The translations under genes were made by a program, and so were the position numbers. The notes below the pieces were generated by a model. It made no database searches. It saw only the letters and a list, made by a program, of their open reading frames with translations, and had not been told where the DNA came from. From NCBI GenBank assembly GCA_015179045.1, contig WHUZ01000113.1, positions 62,001 through 126,000 on the forward strand: a stretch of 64,000 nt of DNA, written 5' to 3'. Positions 1 through 9,986 of this stretch are shown here, one piece after another. Within the stretch, counting starts at the first letter, position 1, and every line of letters starts with the position of its first letter. This DNA is from Kalaharituber pfeilii. Lineage: Eukaryota; Ascomycota; Pezizomycetes; Pezizales; Pezizaceae.

Positions 1-153
1 TGAAACCTAGGAAGGCTACATACTTAACCTCCATACCCATCCACTTACACCTTGTCAGAAGGTTGGTAACCATGCTTGGCAGCTACTTGAATGCTCAACA
101 ACTACTCCTGCTATTACAGTACAAGACAGATACCAGTAGTAAAATAAATATTT

Positions 154-631
154 GGACAGGGGCTCGCGCATATTATGCGCTATGCAGTACTTGGCAGGGG
201 ACTAGTCCAAAATTTCATGGCAGAAGTGTCCGAAGTTTAATACATAAAGGGTATTCGGACAGCTGACATAATGAATTTGGGTCTCTTCCATTCAATATCT
301 AGTACCTAAGTATGTCCTGCCATGGCGAATAGCGGTAAGTGGGGTTTGCTATCAAAAAAAAAAAAAAAAGTACCTAAGTATCAGAGTATCAGAAAGTACT
401 AATATTCTAATAGATTTGGAGATTCTGTTCTGAAGGCCATTTCGGAGTTGCTTCAGAGGCTGTTGACATACTATTTCAGAGGCTGGCTATTCGAGAGGCT
501 GCTCTAGAGGCTGCACGAGAGGCATTGTTTTAATAGTTATCCTATATTACGCAACCACAAAGCCGCCTCGCAAATAGCCAGCCTCTAAAATAGCATGCAG
601 AACATAGCGCATAATATGCAGGAGCCTCCTG
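154..631. repeat. Diverged inverted repeat, possible MITE relic
   Basis: The left arm at about 154-187 and the right arm at about 593-631 are inverted copies sharing GCATATTATGCGCTATG and a GGACAG motif near their ends. A second inverted pair lies inside (GGCTGGCTATT at about 481 against AATAGCCAGCCTC at 574). No clear target-site duplication is visible, so a transposon origin is inference. A type B LINE tail (314-369) sits inside the structure. Confidence 0.4.
302..381 (+). mobile_element. Type B LINE-tail insertion with 12-bp TSD
   Basis: A perfect direct repeat GTACCTAAGTAT at 302-313 and 370-381 flanks a 56-nt insert (314-369). The insert is a type B tail of about 40 nt (CCTGCCATGGCGAATAGC..., GGGGTTTGCTATC) followed by about 16 A. 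This is the hallmark of target-primed reverse transcription of a 5'-truncated element. Confidence 0.85.
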
Positions 632-1256
632 TCCGAATACTTATTTTACTAGCTAGTACCACTCCACAATGAAAACTTCAATAAATATTAAGAAATCCAA
701 ATAAAGACAATCAAGGCTAGTAATTGAGAGAAAGATACTATCAAATGCGATATATTGTTGAGTAATAACATTTATTATATTGGGTATCTCTTCGACCGGT
801 TGAAACCCCTCTTTCCTGCATTAGTGTATCTTGGCGATGATGGACCATTTCTGAGAGAATATCTTTCCCACTCTTTAGATTATTTATAACGAGGGACAGG
901 ATTATCGCAAGCAACTAATCCCTTGTATTGGTGGAGCTAGATTATTTCAATCTTGAAAATACCTTCTGTATTAATTTCGCATAAGAAAATGAAATCCAAG
1001 GTAAAAAGGAGCTGACTAAACAGAAGAGGATAGGAAATGGAATTTGAACACTGCCACTCCAACTGAGAACGTGGGGTCCACAATTCGGTGCTAATTTCGT
1101 TAGCGATAGTAGACATTTCAGTTAGTCGGTGAAAATCCTTACCGAACACGGTCAAACGTTGATGAGAACAAGGATGCGGGGGAGGCTGTGTCATGATCGC
1201 CTAGAACTCAGGTGCATTAGATTCTACATTCATGAGCAGTGCCGCGTGCAATAGCC
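382..1256. other. No gene seen
   Basis: AT-rich sequence with the right arm of the inverted repeat and short AGGCTG repeats at 440-515. There is no ORF with recognisable protein character and no RNA gene was recognised. Confidence 0.5.
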
Positions 1257-1341
1257 GCTGAAGGTTTCCCTGCATAATAGGCTGGCAGCCAGTACGCGAG
1301 GGTCACGTGAGCCAAAAAAAAAAAAAAAAAAAAGCTGAAGG
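1257..1341 (+). mobile_element. Diverged type B LINE tail with 8-bp TSD
   Basis: GCTGAAGG at 1257-1264 and 1334-1341 flanks an insert ending in GGTCACGTGAGCC and about 20 A. The GGTCACGTGA end is type B, but the upstream hairpin is strongly diverged. It lies just 5' of a probable gene. Confidence 0.6.
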
Positions 1342-1521
1342 AGAGAGAGAAGCCTGTGGTACGGAGACTGCGGTAAGCTCCGCCCTCGCTTCCAAGGAAC
1401 GGGTTGACCGAAACCACGCCATCTTAGTCTCCAGACTGTCGAAGCCTTGTTCAATCGCCGTTCTCCTCCTTCGCCAAAATAACAATTATTTAGGACAGTC
1501 AAATTCAATCGGAAGCCGAAA

Positions 1522-3232
1522 ATGGGCTTTTGGACAGGTATGTTTAGCATGATGCGCATACTGGCATGCGTTTTCATGTTCACGGTCGGCGGCATCTCTG
1601 CTTCACATGCGAAATCCATCAGGGCGTTACGTCACCCACCCGAGCTCATGAGAGCAGCAGTTCTCGGAGCCGTATTTGTAGCTACCCTGCTTCCTTTTCT
1701 GCATCGTTGCATAGTGCTTTACCACAGGTGGATTTAACTAGGTGACGTGACCGCAGGGCTGCATCGGAGGTTTCTGGTCCTTGGTCGACTTGATAAAATG
1801 CCGGAACAATGGCCTACGTGTACGCCCCTATTTTCATGAGCGCGATGCCCGACCTGACATGCACCATGTCACTTATGTCTTCATCTGGGTATCCATGGAC
1901 TTGATGCTCACTGTGGGCTTCGCACTTGCGGCAGTGGAGCAATCAAAGTATCTCCCTAGGCCACTCGGCGAGTGCCAGAATCTTGCGCAGCTGAAACCCG
2001 ATGGTGGGAATGAAAAGAGCTATTTTGATTTGTTATCAGAAGTGCTGCCCAGTGACGGCAATCTAAGTGCGGAAGGCGTGTGTAGGGATTTTGTGTTTAC
2101 GTGGATGTTCAATATTACTATGGCGTAGGTTGACCTTGGTGGCGTGTTACTTTGGGCCGGTGCGGGGCCAGAGATGAAAATAGGGGATAAAGTTAGCTGA
2201 TATCTATAGTGTTCTTTCGGGGCTCGCTTGCCTTCTTGCCTCATACTGTGTCGTAGAATACTTCTTCAGCCCATCTACAGCGGCCATCTCTTATCTGCAC
2301 TACTGGACCCGCATCTCGCAGCGTCGCAGCGCACGGCGCTACCGCTCAAGGCGTGCACTAGATACCGAGAAGGCTCAGCTGGAGCTTGCGAAAAAAGGAT
2401 GTGCGCAGGCAGCTGTAGATGCTGAGCTTGGGCGACAAAAGCCAGTCAGGGTATCGAGTGGAGAAGTGTATTTGGTAGAAATGCTGGGAAGGTATGCAAT
2501 TGTAACGGCTTTGGCGAAAAGCTGCCATCATGTGGACTTTAGGAGTTTGATGAGGGTCTCACGGGTTGTGAGGGCGGCGGCACTCGGGGCGATGGGAGCA
2601 GAGATGGTGAGGAGGATAACCTGTAGCTCGGGGAGTAAGGCACACTGTTGGAGCTGTGGGGGTCAAATTTGTAAGGTAGTTGGCCTTTTTGATTATACTC
2701 CTACCCTCATGGACTCAGCTAGAAGAGACTATACAGCAACAGTTTTGCGCTGACATTTCCTTCAAAGGACTGTACCGTCTCTCGGATTCTCCACCATTCG
2801 AATGAAGTCTCCTTCCACCGCAACTGCAAACCCCACTGCGTAGGCTGCTACCGCCGCAACCGATCCTACTACCGGCTGAAGTTGCTATACTGCAACAACC
2901 AGAAGGACTACTGGTGGTGGGTCCCCCCACTCAAGTTGTGCTCCTGCGACAAGCAAGAACTTGGTGTAGTGGGCTTCTACGATGTGAGTCTTTGTGGGCT
3001 ATGTGGGCTGGAGTTTGATCAGCTGGCTTTGCTTGAGAGGCGACAGAGAAGGCGGCTGGTCATGGATTCGGACTTTGACGAGGCAGGGAACGTTGTGGAG
3101 GGTGGATGGAGATGTTTAGAGTGTAGGAAGTGTATGAAGCGGGAGGATGCGGAAAGGGTGTGGTGGACATGTGGGCGTTGCGGCAGGGATTGTGGCGCGG
3201 AGGCGGAGTTTCATGAGCAGGGCTTCAGGTAG
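1522..3232 (+). CDS. Probable multi-exon gene with Cys-rich C-terminus, function unknown
   Basis: Several open stretches on this strand look like exons of one gene, although I could not resolve every junction. The first ATG considered, at 1522, is followed after six codons by a GTATGT donor-like site. The 1590-2130 region encodes hydrophobic segments that could be membrane spans. The 2466-2680 stretch has an HCWSCGGQIC Cys motif next to a GTAAGG donor. The last exon (about 2750-3232, stop at 3230) is rich in CxxC pairs: HCVGCYRRN, KLCSCD, SLCGLCG, RCLECRKC and TCGRCGRDC, interspersed with aromatic residues. This suggests zinc-binding ribbons, but I do not recognise the family. A type B LINE tail sits about 190 bp upstream of the first ATG. 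The exon phases between about 2680 and 2760 did not join cleanly in my hands, so the gene could be decayed or the model wrong. Confidence 0.4.
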
Positions 3233-3266
3233 AGAAGCGTTTGTGCAGAGCTTTTTTATCTTTGTA

Positions 3267-3328
3267 TTTTTTTTTTTTTTTTTTAATATATACCATTACC
3301 CTTGGGCTGCCGCTAAGGGTAACATGAG
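3267..3328 (-). mobile_element. Poly-T tract with diverged LINE-tail-like hairpin
   Basis: A T tract (3267-3284) is followed by AATATATACCATTACCC and a CCCTT...AAGGG hairpin. The arrangement is that of a minus-strand LINE tail, but the sequence matches types A and B only loosely and I found no duplication. It overlaps the last few hundred bases after the Cys-rich gene. Confidence 0.35.
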
Positions 3329-3549
3329 ACGTATAGTATAAAGGAGACAATAGTACAGCTATTAACGAAACCCCAACCGGATTAATAAACCACCCAGGAC
3401 TCAAGACCGTCGTTACTAACGTAGGTTGAAGCAATCGAAAACCACACAAGACCAAAGTCAAATTAGTCCACGGTTTTCCCTTGCACTGTAGCCAGAAATG
3501 AAAATACATGAATAACTCAACACCAAGGGAATCTATCTGTTCGGGGCCA

Positions 3550-3700
3550 GCCATCTTAGCGGGCTACTCATGACTGGCCCAGGCCAGCCATTTCTTCCAC
3601 ACAAAAGTGGATAGCCCGGGCCAGTAGTCCGCATTCCAAGGTGAGTGGCCCGGGCCATCCATATTTGTGCTGGCTGGCCCGGGCTACTGGTCAGAATTCC
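3550..3700. repeat. Cluster of GGCCCGGGCC palindromes
   Basis: Four variants of the palindrome (TGGCCCAGGCCAG, AGCCCGGGCCAG, TGGCCCGGGCCA, TGGCCCGGGCTA) lie within 150 bp, each next to an ACTCATGACTGG- or CAGTAG-like sequence. One further copy is at about 4285-4300 and a weaker one at about 34262-34290. Origin unknown; possibly a decayed palindromic repeat family. Confidence 0.6.
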
Positions 3701-4036
3701 GAATAAATACCCAGCATACCTGCATACTAGAGTGAAAAATTTGCATTTATCGTTGCCCTACAGAGAACCAGACGCAGCCGCTCCCGTTGTCTGCCTTCGC
3801 AAATATACTGATTAAGTATATAAGATCCTAAGTAGTTGCAGGACGTCTCGAGATATTCACTGTCACCGCATTCCCCACACTCCTCTACCGCTAGTATCTC
3901 TTCTCGACCTGTGCCGGTTCAAACACCAGCCAAAAATGCAGTAACCACGTCCCTCTTCACCCTCTTTGTCATCCTGATGTGGAATGCCAAAATCAGGTTA
4001 AAGAAGAGTCAGATGATGAGAAGCGTCAAGAGGAAA

Positions 4037-4133
4037 TGATGATGTTCATATTTTTTTTTTTTTTTTTATATATCAGTACTCGCATGCCGCCCTAAGGGCT
4101 ATGGCGAGGCATGGCGAGGTGATGATGTTCATA
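4037..4133 (-). mobile_element. Type A LINE tail with 14-bp TSD
   Basis: TGATGATGTTCATA at 4037-4050 and 4120-4133 flanks T(17), TATATCAGTACTCGCATGCC and the GCCCTAAGGGC hairpin with CTATGGCGAGG. This is type A in minus orientation. GCATGGCGAGG is partly repeated at the 5' end of the element. Confidence 0.85.
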
Positions 4134-5668
4134 GTACTATTCATGTCAGTTCAGAAATGATGTACTATAAAGCAGCAACATCTCCACTCATGTATCTGAT
4201 CATGCATCTTAGCTCGTTTTTGGTCTTTTATCCTTGTGAATAGATCAGTGGCCCGCTTTAGTGATGAGTAACCCAGTTACCGACTGGCCCGGGCCACTCA
4301 TGGGTAGACAGGGCTGGCCCCGAACATATCCACGTCGTATAATTCTGACCCTTCCTGCTCCTTGCACACAGCGACTGAACAAGCTTTCTTGAGCCTCCCC
4401 TACCGTAGCAGTACCTCCTTCCTCTTCAACCACCAAATTCCCACAATCCTTCCTATCTCCCTGTTCGCAGCCTCCAGCATATTCCGGACCTTCCCGAATT
4501 TCCTCCTCGGAGCTACTCCATGTATTACAATCGTGCGATTAAGCCGCTGGTTTGCGGGAATGGTGGCCGGGCGTGGCATGGAACTGTACTAGGGTGGTGA
4601 TGGAGGGCGGATGTTAGTGGTAGCCGTAGTGACAGGGCCCGATTCTGGGATCTTTTTTGCTGCTTCTCTATCCAAACTTGGTAATACGCCATTTTAGAGA
4701 TACGACAGATGTCCATCTGGTGAGTGACACAGGTGTAGGTTTAAAATACCTCCCATATTTTACTGTCCTATTTCGAGCATGTCTCTCGCAATAGCTGCTC
4801 ACGTAAATTTGGGCCTTCCAACAGGCATGGGAGTGGATGGCTCAGGCGGTTACTTAGAGCTGCTACATATTGGGGAGGGTCCCGTATCTCACTTTATTCA
4901 ATGCAACAGTGTGTACCAGATGATGCAACTCGCCGAAGTGATGTACAGTAGGTACGTATTTGGGCAATGTTTAGCCCCGAGACATTCTGAAATTATGTCG
5001 CATACTAGTCTCGGCACACAATTGCATATATTTACAACAAAGTTTTAGATACCGTAATTCAGAACAGTGCCTAGGTACTATCGACGGGATGACAGAATGT
5101 TCTCTGCTAGTTCAACGCCTAGTTGTAGCAATTGCATTGCACCCTGCATAAGTGCTCAAATCTGTACCGATTGTAGCATATTACTAAGCGAATGCCAGCA
5201 ACGAATGCACCCACTAGTTCCAGAAACGGCTAGCATTCCTGCAGATGCCGCATACCGTTGTCACAAATAAAATCAGTGCAGCGTTTGTTAGCATATGCAA
5301 ACGGAGATACGTAAACAAAACCAGTCCAATGAACACATAACAGAACGGAAAATAATTCTCGCTGTTAAGAGGAAAGAAAAAAGCAAAAAGGCACTTAAAA
5401 AGCTGTCGTTAGTTATATTTTACCGAACTAAGATATGTGACTTGACGTTGTCAGGCCTCCAACGTAACTTGTCTGCGCCGCATTACCCCGGCAGTACCCT
5501 AAAGGATCTCTATCACTACCGCTGCAAACTTCCCGAGATTCTGCCTATAACTTGTAGAAGCCCCCACCGTTCTTGATTCAATATTACTCCTCCTAATTTG
5601 CAAAAAAATTGCGAGACGGCCTGCACAATACAAGACACTAGGAACAAAATCGCTTTTGTACTAGTACC
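4134..5668. other. No supported gene
   Basis: Short ORFs up to about 93 codons are present on the plus strand (for example 5295-5576, Lys-rich). They have no family resemblance, no good splice context and no codon signature I trust. One GGCCCGGGCC palindrome lies near 4290. Confidence 0.5.
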
Positions 5669-6614
5669 ATGGGGAACGTTAATAGTACGCATGTCTTCGA
5701 CCCTCTCATCTTGGAAAGCCGGTTCGTCAAAATCACCGTCGTCGAGGGCTCTCCTCGCCCTCGCATTGCAAACACCGGAGCCAGTTCTCGGGAGTTCTTA
5801 GCGTCCAATTGTAACATTGGAGCGCAAAATTCAGTCTTCTATGTCCACAAGGATCTACTGGCCTCGAAGTCGCCAGAGTTGTTCAAGCATCTCAACATCA
5901 ACATGGATGAGATAACGTTGAGAGGAATAGAGAGACAAACAATTCAGTCCTTCTTAGAGTGGGCATATCGTGGCTGCTATGTCTTGCGCGAAGACGTGAA
6001 ACAAATGTAATAGATTTCCCCCCCGCCCTTAAACCTTTCGTTGAAATGCGTGTCTCTATAATGTAAAAGGAGAACTAACTTGTATCGGTGAATGCAACAG
6101 CAAGCATGCAGAGCTCGAAACCGTGAAGGAAATGGCTTCACCAAGAGCGCTGCTCGAGAACACAAAGCTTTATATCTTCGCCCACCGTTTCCAAATCACC
6201 GCGTTACAGCACCTAAGTATCCGCTACATTGAATCATCAGATTTGCCTGGTCTTAAACTGAAGGAGGGGCACCAATATAACGCGGTGCACTTGTTGAGAG
6301 CCGTTAACTATGCAGTTGATAATTTACCCAAATCTGGCGATCGCTTACTGACGTGCTACATTAAGATGCTGGCGTGGGCGTCAGACCGCATTGCTTCACT
6401 ACCTGAATTCTCAGAACTGATCCAGGCCCACCCTGAGATAGCGGTCGGTATTTGCAAGTTGGGGAACAAATCGAACGTGCCTCCATGGTCGGACCGACTA
6501 GAGCCCGCGGAATCACCACAGGGGAAACATCAACCATGGCTTACGAAAACGGCAACCGACAACTTCAGCATGGTTAGCTCTGGCAGCTCCAGTAGCTTCT
6601 GTAGGATTTCCTAA
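5669..6614 (+). CDS. BTB/POZ domain protein, two exons
   Basis: The model joins 5669-6006 and 6101-6614, giving 283 residues. The 94-nt intron has a GTAATA donor, a CTAAC branch-like site at about 6075 and a CAACAG acceptor, and the codon split across it reads through in frame. Residues about 20-105 look like a fungal BTB/POZ fold: the FVKITVVEG strand near the start, then FYVHKDLLASKSPELF, which is the conserved H-K-x-L-L-A-x-x-S-x-x-F motif, and a following TIQSFLEWAYRGCY helix. The second exon continues with the post-BTB helix TKLYIFAHRFQITALQHLS, typical of this family. Fungal single-domain BTB proteins of 250-350 residues are common, and most have no assigned function. BTB domains generally mediate dimerisation or Cullin-3 binding; neither role is shown here. 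The C-terminal 60 residues look disordered. Confidence 0.85.
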
Positions 6615-7446
6615 TGTCATGTGCAACCATGTAGGTTGTGGATTGATGCTTTCTGGGGATGCACGATACGGTACTAGGAGTGTGCGAGATTCTAGTCTTT
6701 CATTGACTGCAGGCTTGCGTGACCGTCGTTTGTATGTAATGTATTTCTAGCTCTGCTGCTCTTACTGTTCATGGATCATGTACTAGTACTAGAGCTGTAG
6801 CTAGCATTGTAGTTTGCATAACTTGTCATTCAGGACTGTCATCAAGACGGTCCTTGCAGTCCATTAGCCCATATGAACAGTGCTATTTTCAATTGAGGTA
6901 GTACAGGAAAAAAGGAAAGAGAAAAAAAATAAATCAATTGAGGAATCTTGCATAGTCACTGCATAATGTGGGATACACAACTTTGAGACAAATTATCTCT
7001 CCGTTCGATCTATCTTGTCTTGCAATATCGTGATAAAAATATAGCCTGACGCGGTCCGAGCGGCACGCCTGCAACGGCACGGAGAGGTTCCGCAATGTAA
7101 GTACTTTGACCTGCTATCAGTCGGCCGACTATAAAGCACCGAGACGGATGTCCTGAAATGGAATGATCTGCCGAGCCATCCACAACTCAGTCACTGCTTC
7201 ATGTCGGCGGCCGTCACTACCTAGAAGAATTAGCCCGCAAATCTCTAGTGGTGCGGAGACTACTAGTAGCTCAGGCCAGTCATGACTGAGTCTTCCGACA
7301 TGAGTGGCGCAGAACAGATCTATCATACTGCAACCCGGTTTGCTATTACTTGGCATTGCTAGCGCTGCTTGTAAATTTATAAATGCCGGACCTTCGAATG
7401 ATGCTGGAGATAGTGACAACCAAGAAACCATCGTCGATAACTTAGC
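6615..7446. other. Intergenic, nothing recognised
   Basis: Region between the BTB and MYND genes, which point the same way. It should hold the 3' end of the first and the promoter of the second. No repeat or RNA gene was recognised. ORFs on both strands around 7130-7450 overlap the MYND gene and look like shadows. Confidence 0.5.
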
Positions 7447-8265
7447 ATGTCGGACTCTAACTCGCCAACCCACATCTGCGTCGTCTGCGGCCAGCCCTCG
7501 AAACACTTCTGCAGCAGATGTAAGACCACCAGGTATTGCGGCAAGGAATGCCAGAAACGCGACTGGAAGGACCATAAGCGACATTGCGTTTCCAAATCGG
7601 CAGGTGAAGCCAAGCCAGCGAAGCTTTTTGCCTTTGGCACGAGACCGGCGCCCTTCAACCTGTTGCCGTCCGACTTGTACGAACCATTCCCCCAGCCGCC
7701 GCCAGCTGAGAGCACCATCGGCGTCGTCATACATTGCTTGGGTGACCAAGCATCCTTTCGCATGCCCAAATTCGTCGAAACAAGAGTCGGCGATTTACTC
7801 GGTATTGAACCTTTGAATCTCCGCAGCGGGCATGTAGCCCCAATCACTGCTCTCATTGAGGTCCCAATCAGAGTTTACCAGCTCCCAGTCTCGGATGCCA
7901 AAATGAGTGACACATCGTGGGACCCCAGCAACCAACCCGCCACCTTTCTCCATTTGAATCCTAAAGACGGTTGGGCGCCCCTTTATTGGCAAAACGAAGT
8001 TGGCAATGTTATACTCGTGCGTAAGGACGGAAAACGGTTGCTCCAGGAGCACGCAGAGGCAATCTGTGATTATTGTCAATTTTACATTGGGCCATTGTTT
8101 GAAGAGTGGATGGAGGATTATCCGAGCGTGCCGGTGGGAAAGCGAAGGGTAGATAGTGCGATGACGAAAGAGGGGTTTCTCAAGTGGTTGGAACGGGACA
8201 GGATGCAAGGAGGGTGGGGCATTCGGCTGGAGAAGTGGACCTCTCCGTATGGTGTGACGGAATGA
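7447..8265 (+). CDS. MYND-type zinc finger protein
   Basis: An uninterrupted 272-residue ORF begins with a MYND finger at residues 11-47. All eight ligands are present: C11, C14, C22, C25, C31, C35, H43 and C47, with the family-typical spacing and the WKDHKRHC ending. The remaining 225 residues have no domain I can name. They contain the hydrophobic stretches STIGVVIHCLG and CDYCQFYIGPLFEEWM and a C-terminal RMQGGWGIRLEKW. This arrangement (N-terminal MYND plus a lineage-specific globular region) is frequent in basidiomycete and ascomycete genomes. MYND domains usually bind proline-rich peptides, so a protein-interaction role is the default inference. No SET domain is visible, so it is unlikely to be a methyltransferase. 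The ATG is chosen because the finger begins ten residues after it. Confidence 0.88.
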   Translation: MSDSNSPTHICVVCGQPSKHFCSRCKTTRYCGKECQKRDWKDHKRHCVSKSAGEAKPAKLFAFGTRPAPFNLLPSDLYEPFPQPPPAESTIGVVIHCLGDQASFRMPKFVETRVGDLLGIEPLNLRSGHVAPITALIEVPIRVYQLPVSDAKMSDTSWDPSNQPATFLHLNPKDGWAPLYWQNEVGNVILVRKDGKRLLQEHAEAICDYCQFYIGPLFEEWMEDYPSVPVGKRRVDSAMTKEGFLKWLERDRMQGGWGIRLEKWTSPYGVTE

Positions 8266-8932
8266 GTGGTGTGTACCTATGAGCAAGAAGCAGGTCGCGA
8301 GAAGGTAAAACATGAAACGGCGTAGGAAATTCTTTTGCGGTTTATTTTCCCCCTGATGATGTAAACGTATATGCTCTCTTTCCTGGAATGAATTTAAGAA
8401 AGCTCAATAGTCCATTGTTGTACCTTGTGAACAAGTTACATAATCTGCCAATAAACGCGGAAGAAAAAGAATTGGACCTCAGAGAATTCTTGAAAGGTTG
8501 AAAAATCTCCTTCGACCAAGAGATCCCGTAGAGCTGTGCACAAGATCTCGCGTAACAGAATACCTCTTTGTCATAAGAGACCAACGCCTTGTGATCTGCC
8601 CTCACTTTTCACGAAACAAAGGCCTCTGTTACTGATCGACATCTAGAGTCCTACCTGAGATATTTGTTTCACTAGTTCAGCAACAGGGAGATTGGGTATT
8701 TTTTCTCGTTTCCTGCCTGTCGCTTGCGCCATACTTCCTACCATTTGGGTACTGCATTGATATAAACCGTAGATGTGGATATTGCTAGATAATTCTTCCA
8801 ACCAGTCCACCTTCCAACTCCCTTAACTCCATCCACTGTTGGCACATAGTTTGCACATATCCCAACTATTCCATCCTTCCTCAGCGCTGAATTTCTCACG
8901 GGGCAATTCTTCTTCGGTCCGCCACGCGAAGT
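8266..8932. other. No gene seen
   Basis: Downstream flank of the MYND gene. An 87-codon ORF on the minus strand (8342-8605) has no recognisable features. Confidence 0.45.
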
Positions 8933-9010
8933 GAACTAAGCCACGTCCTTGTCATACGATGGAAGCCTGTATGTAGGATTATGTTACCAAAAAAAAAAAA
9001 GAACTAAGCC
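8933..9010 (+). mobile_element. Diverged type B LINE tail with 10-bp TSD
   Basis: GAACTAAGCC at 8933-8942 and 9001-9010 flanks a 58-nt insert that ends GGATTATGTTACC and 12 A. The TTATGT end is type B and the hairpin is diverged. Confidence 0.7.
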
Positions 9011-9986
9011 TACCCTATACTTCATCGTTGAGCTGGAGTATTCTTGAACATCCCTGATATTACGGATCCGTGGTAGGGACATACATAATTCCGGCGTCTA
9101 GTGCAAACATGCCGAAATGCTCCACGGAAATTGGTCTTATCTCCCCGTCAACTACGCCATCTCAACGTTTGAGCCTTCCTCCGCTTGCACCCTAGTGCGA
9201 TACAGCATTCTATCATCAGTCAAGTCATGCTCAACTGATATCTATAGTGTCTCTGCAGCCGTGCATTTCATGGCCAATGATTGTTCTATCGCGTGCTTGT
9301 GAGAGCCTAAGTCGATAGGGACTACATATATTGTTAATGGGACGAGATCAGAGGATTGCTAGTGCCCATATGTTTTAGTCTTCGTAGTTCAGTGATAAAT
9401 GAAGGATTTGAAATCTAGCCTCTACAGTACGTAGTAGAAATAGGCAACAGTACTGTATTGTAAAAAACAAAAGCCTGTTAACGACCAATGCAGAAGTAAG
9501 CATGCGAAATAAAGAACTATCGTGAAAACAGTGACATTGGAAACAATACAATGCCAACAAAAATGACGAAAAATAGTATGGAATTCATTGGAGCAAAAGT
9601 CAAAGGAAAATCCTGGCTAAGATTCTTGCTGCGCTGACAGGGATTTGTAAGTACTGAACAGGGAAGCTATGGTGCCAGAAGTGGTGCTAGGCTGCTTCCT
9701 GAATGCTGTACATCGTAATATCAGGCCCAAAATGTCCCACCATCGTGTGGTACAGATTATAACTCTGAATGGTTATTGTACTGGTTTCCACCATCGATGA
9801 ACTGAAGTGCACCTTGGGATGAATCAATATAATTTCAGTTACAAGCCTGCTAGTGGTGTATCACTAGAGCTCCTTCGTGGTGCCAATTTTCAATTACCAA
9901 TACCCCTTCTATTATAGACTTGATCATACTCTCCCTGACCTGTTCCGACATGATCCTCCTAAAAAATACATACCAACCTAACTGTC
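9011..9986. other. No gene seen
   Basis: Small ORFs only (up to 61 codons on either strand). It contains the 3' flank of the minus-strand membrane-protein gene that ends at 9987. Confidence 0.45.

Noticed and set aside
7129..8313. ORFs of 159-206 codons on the minus strand at 7129-8313
   Set aside because: They overlap the MYND gene with its eight zinc ligands and show no features of their own.
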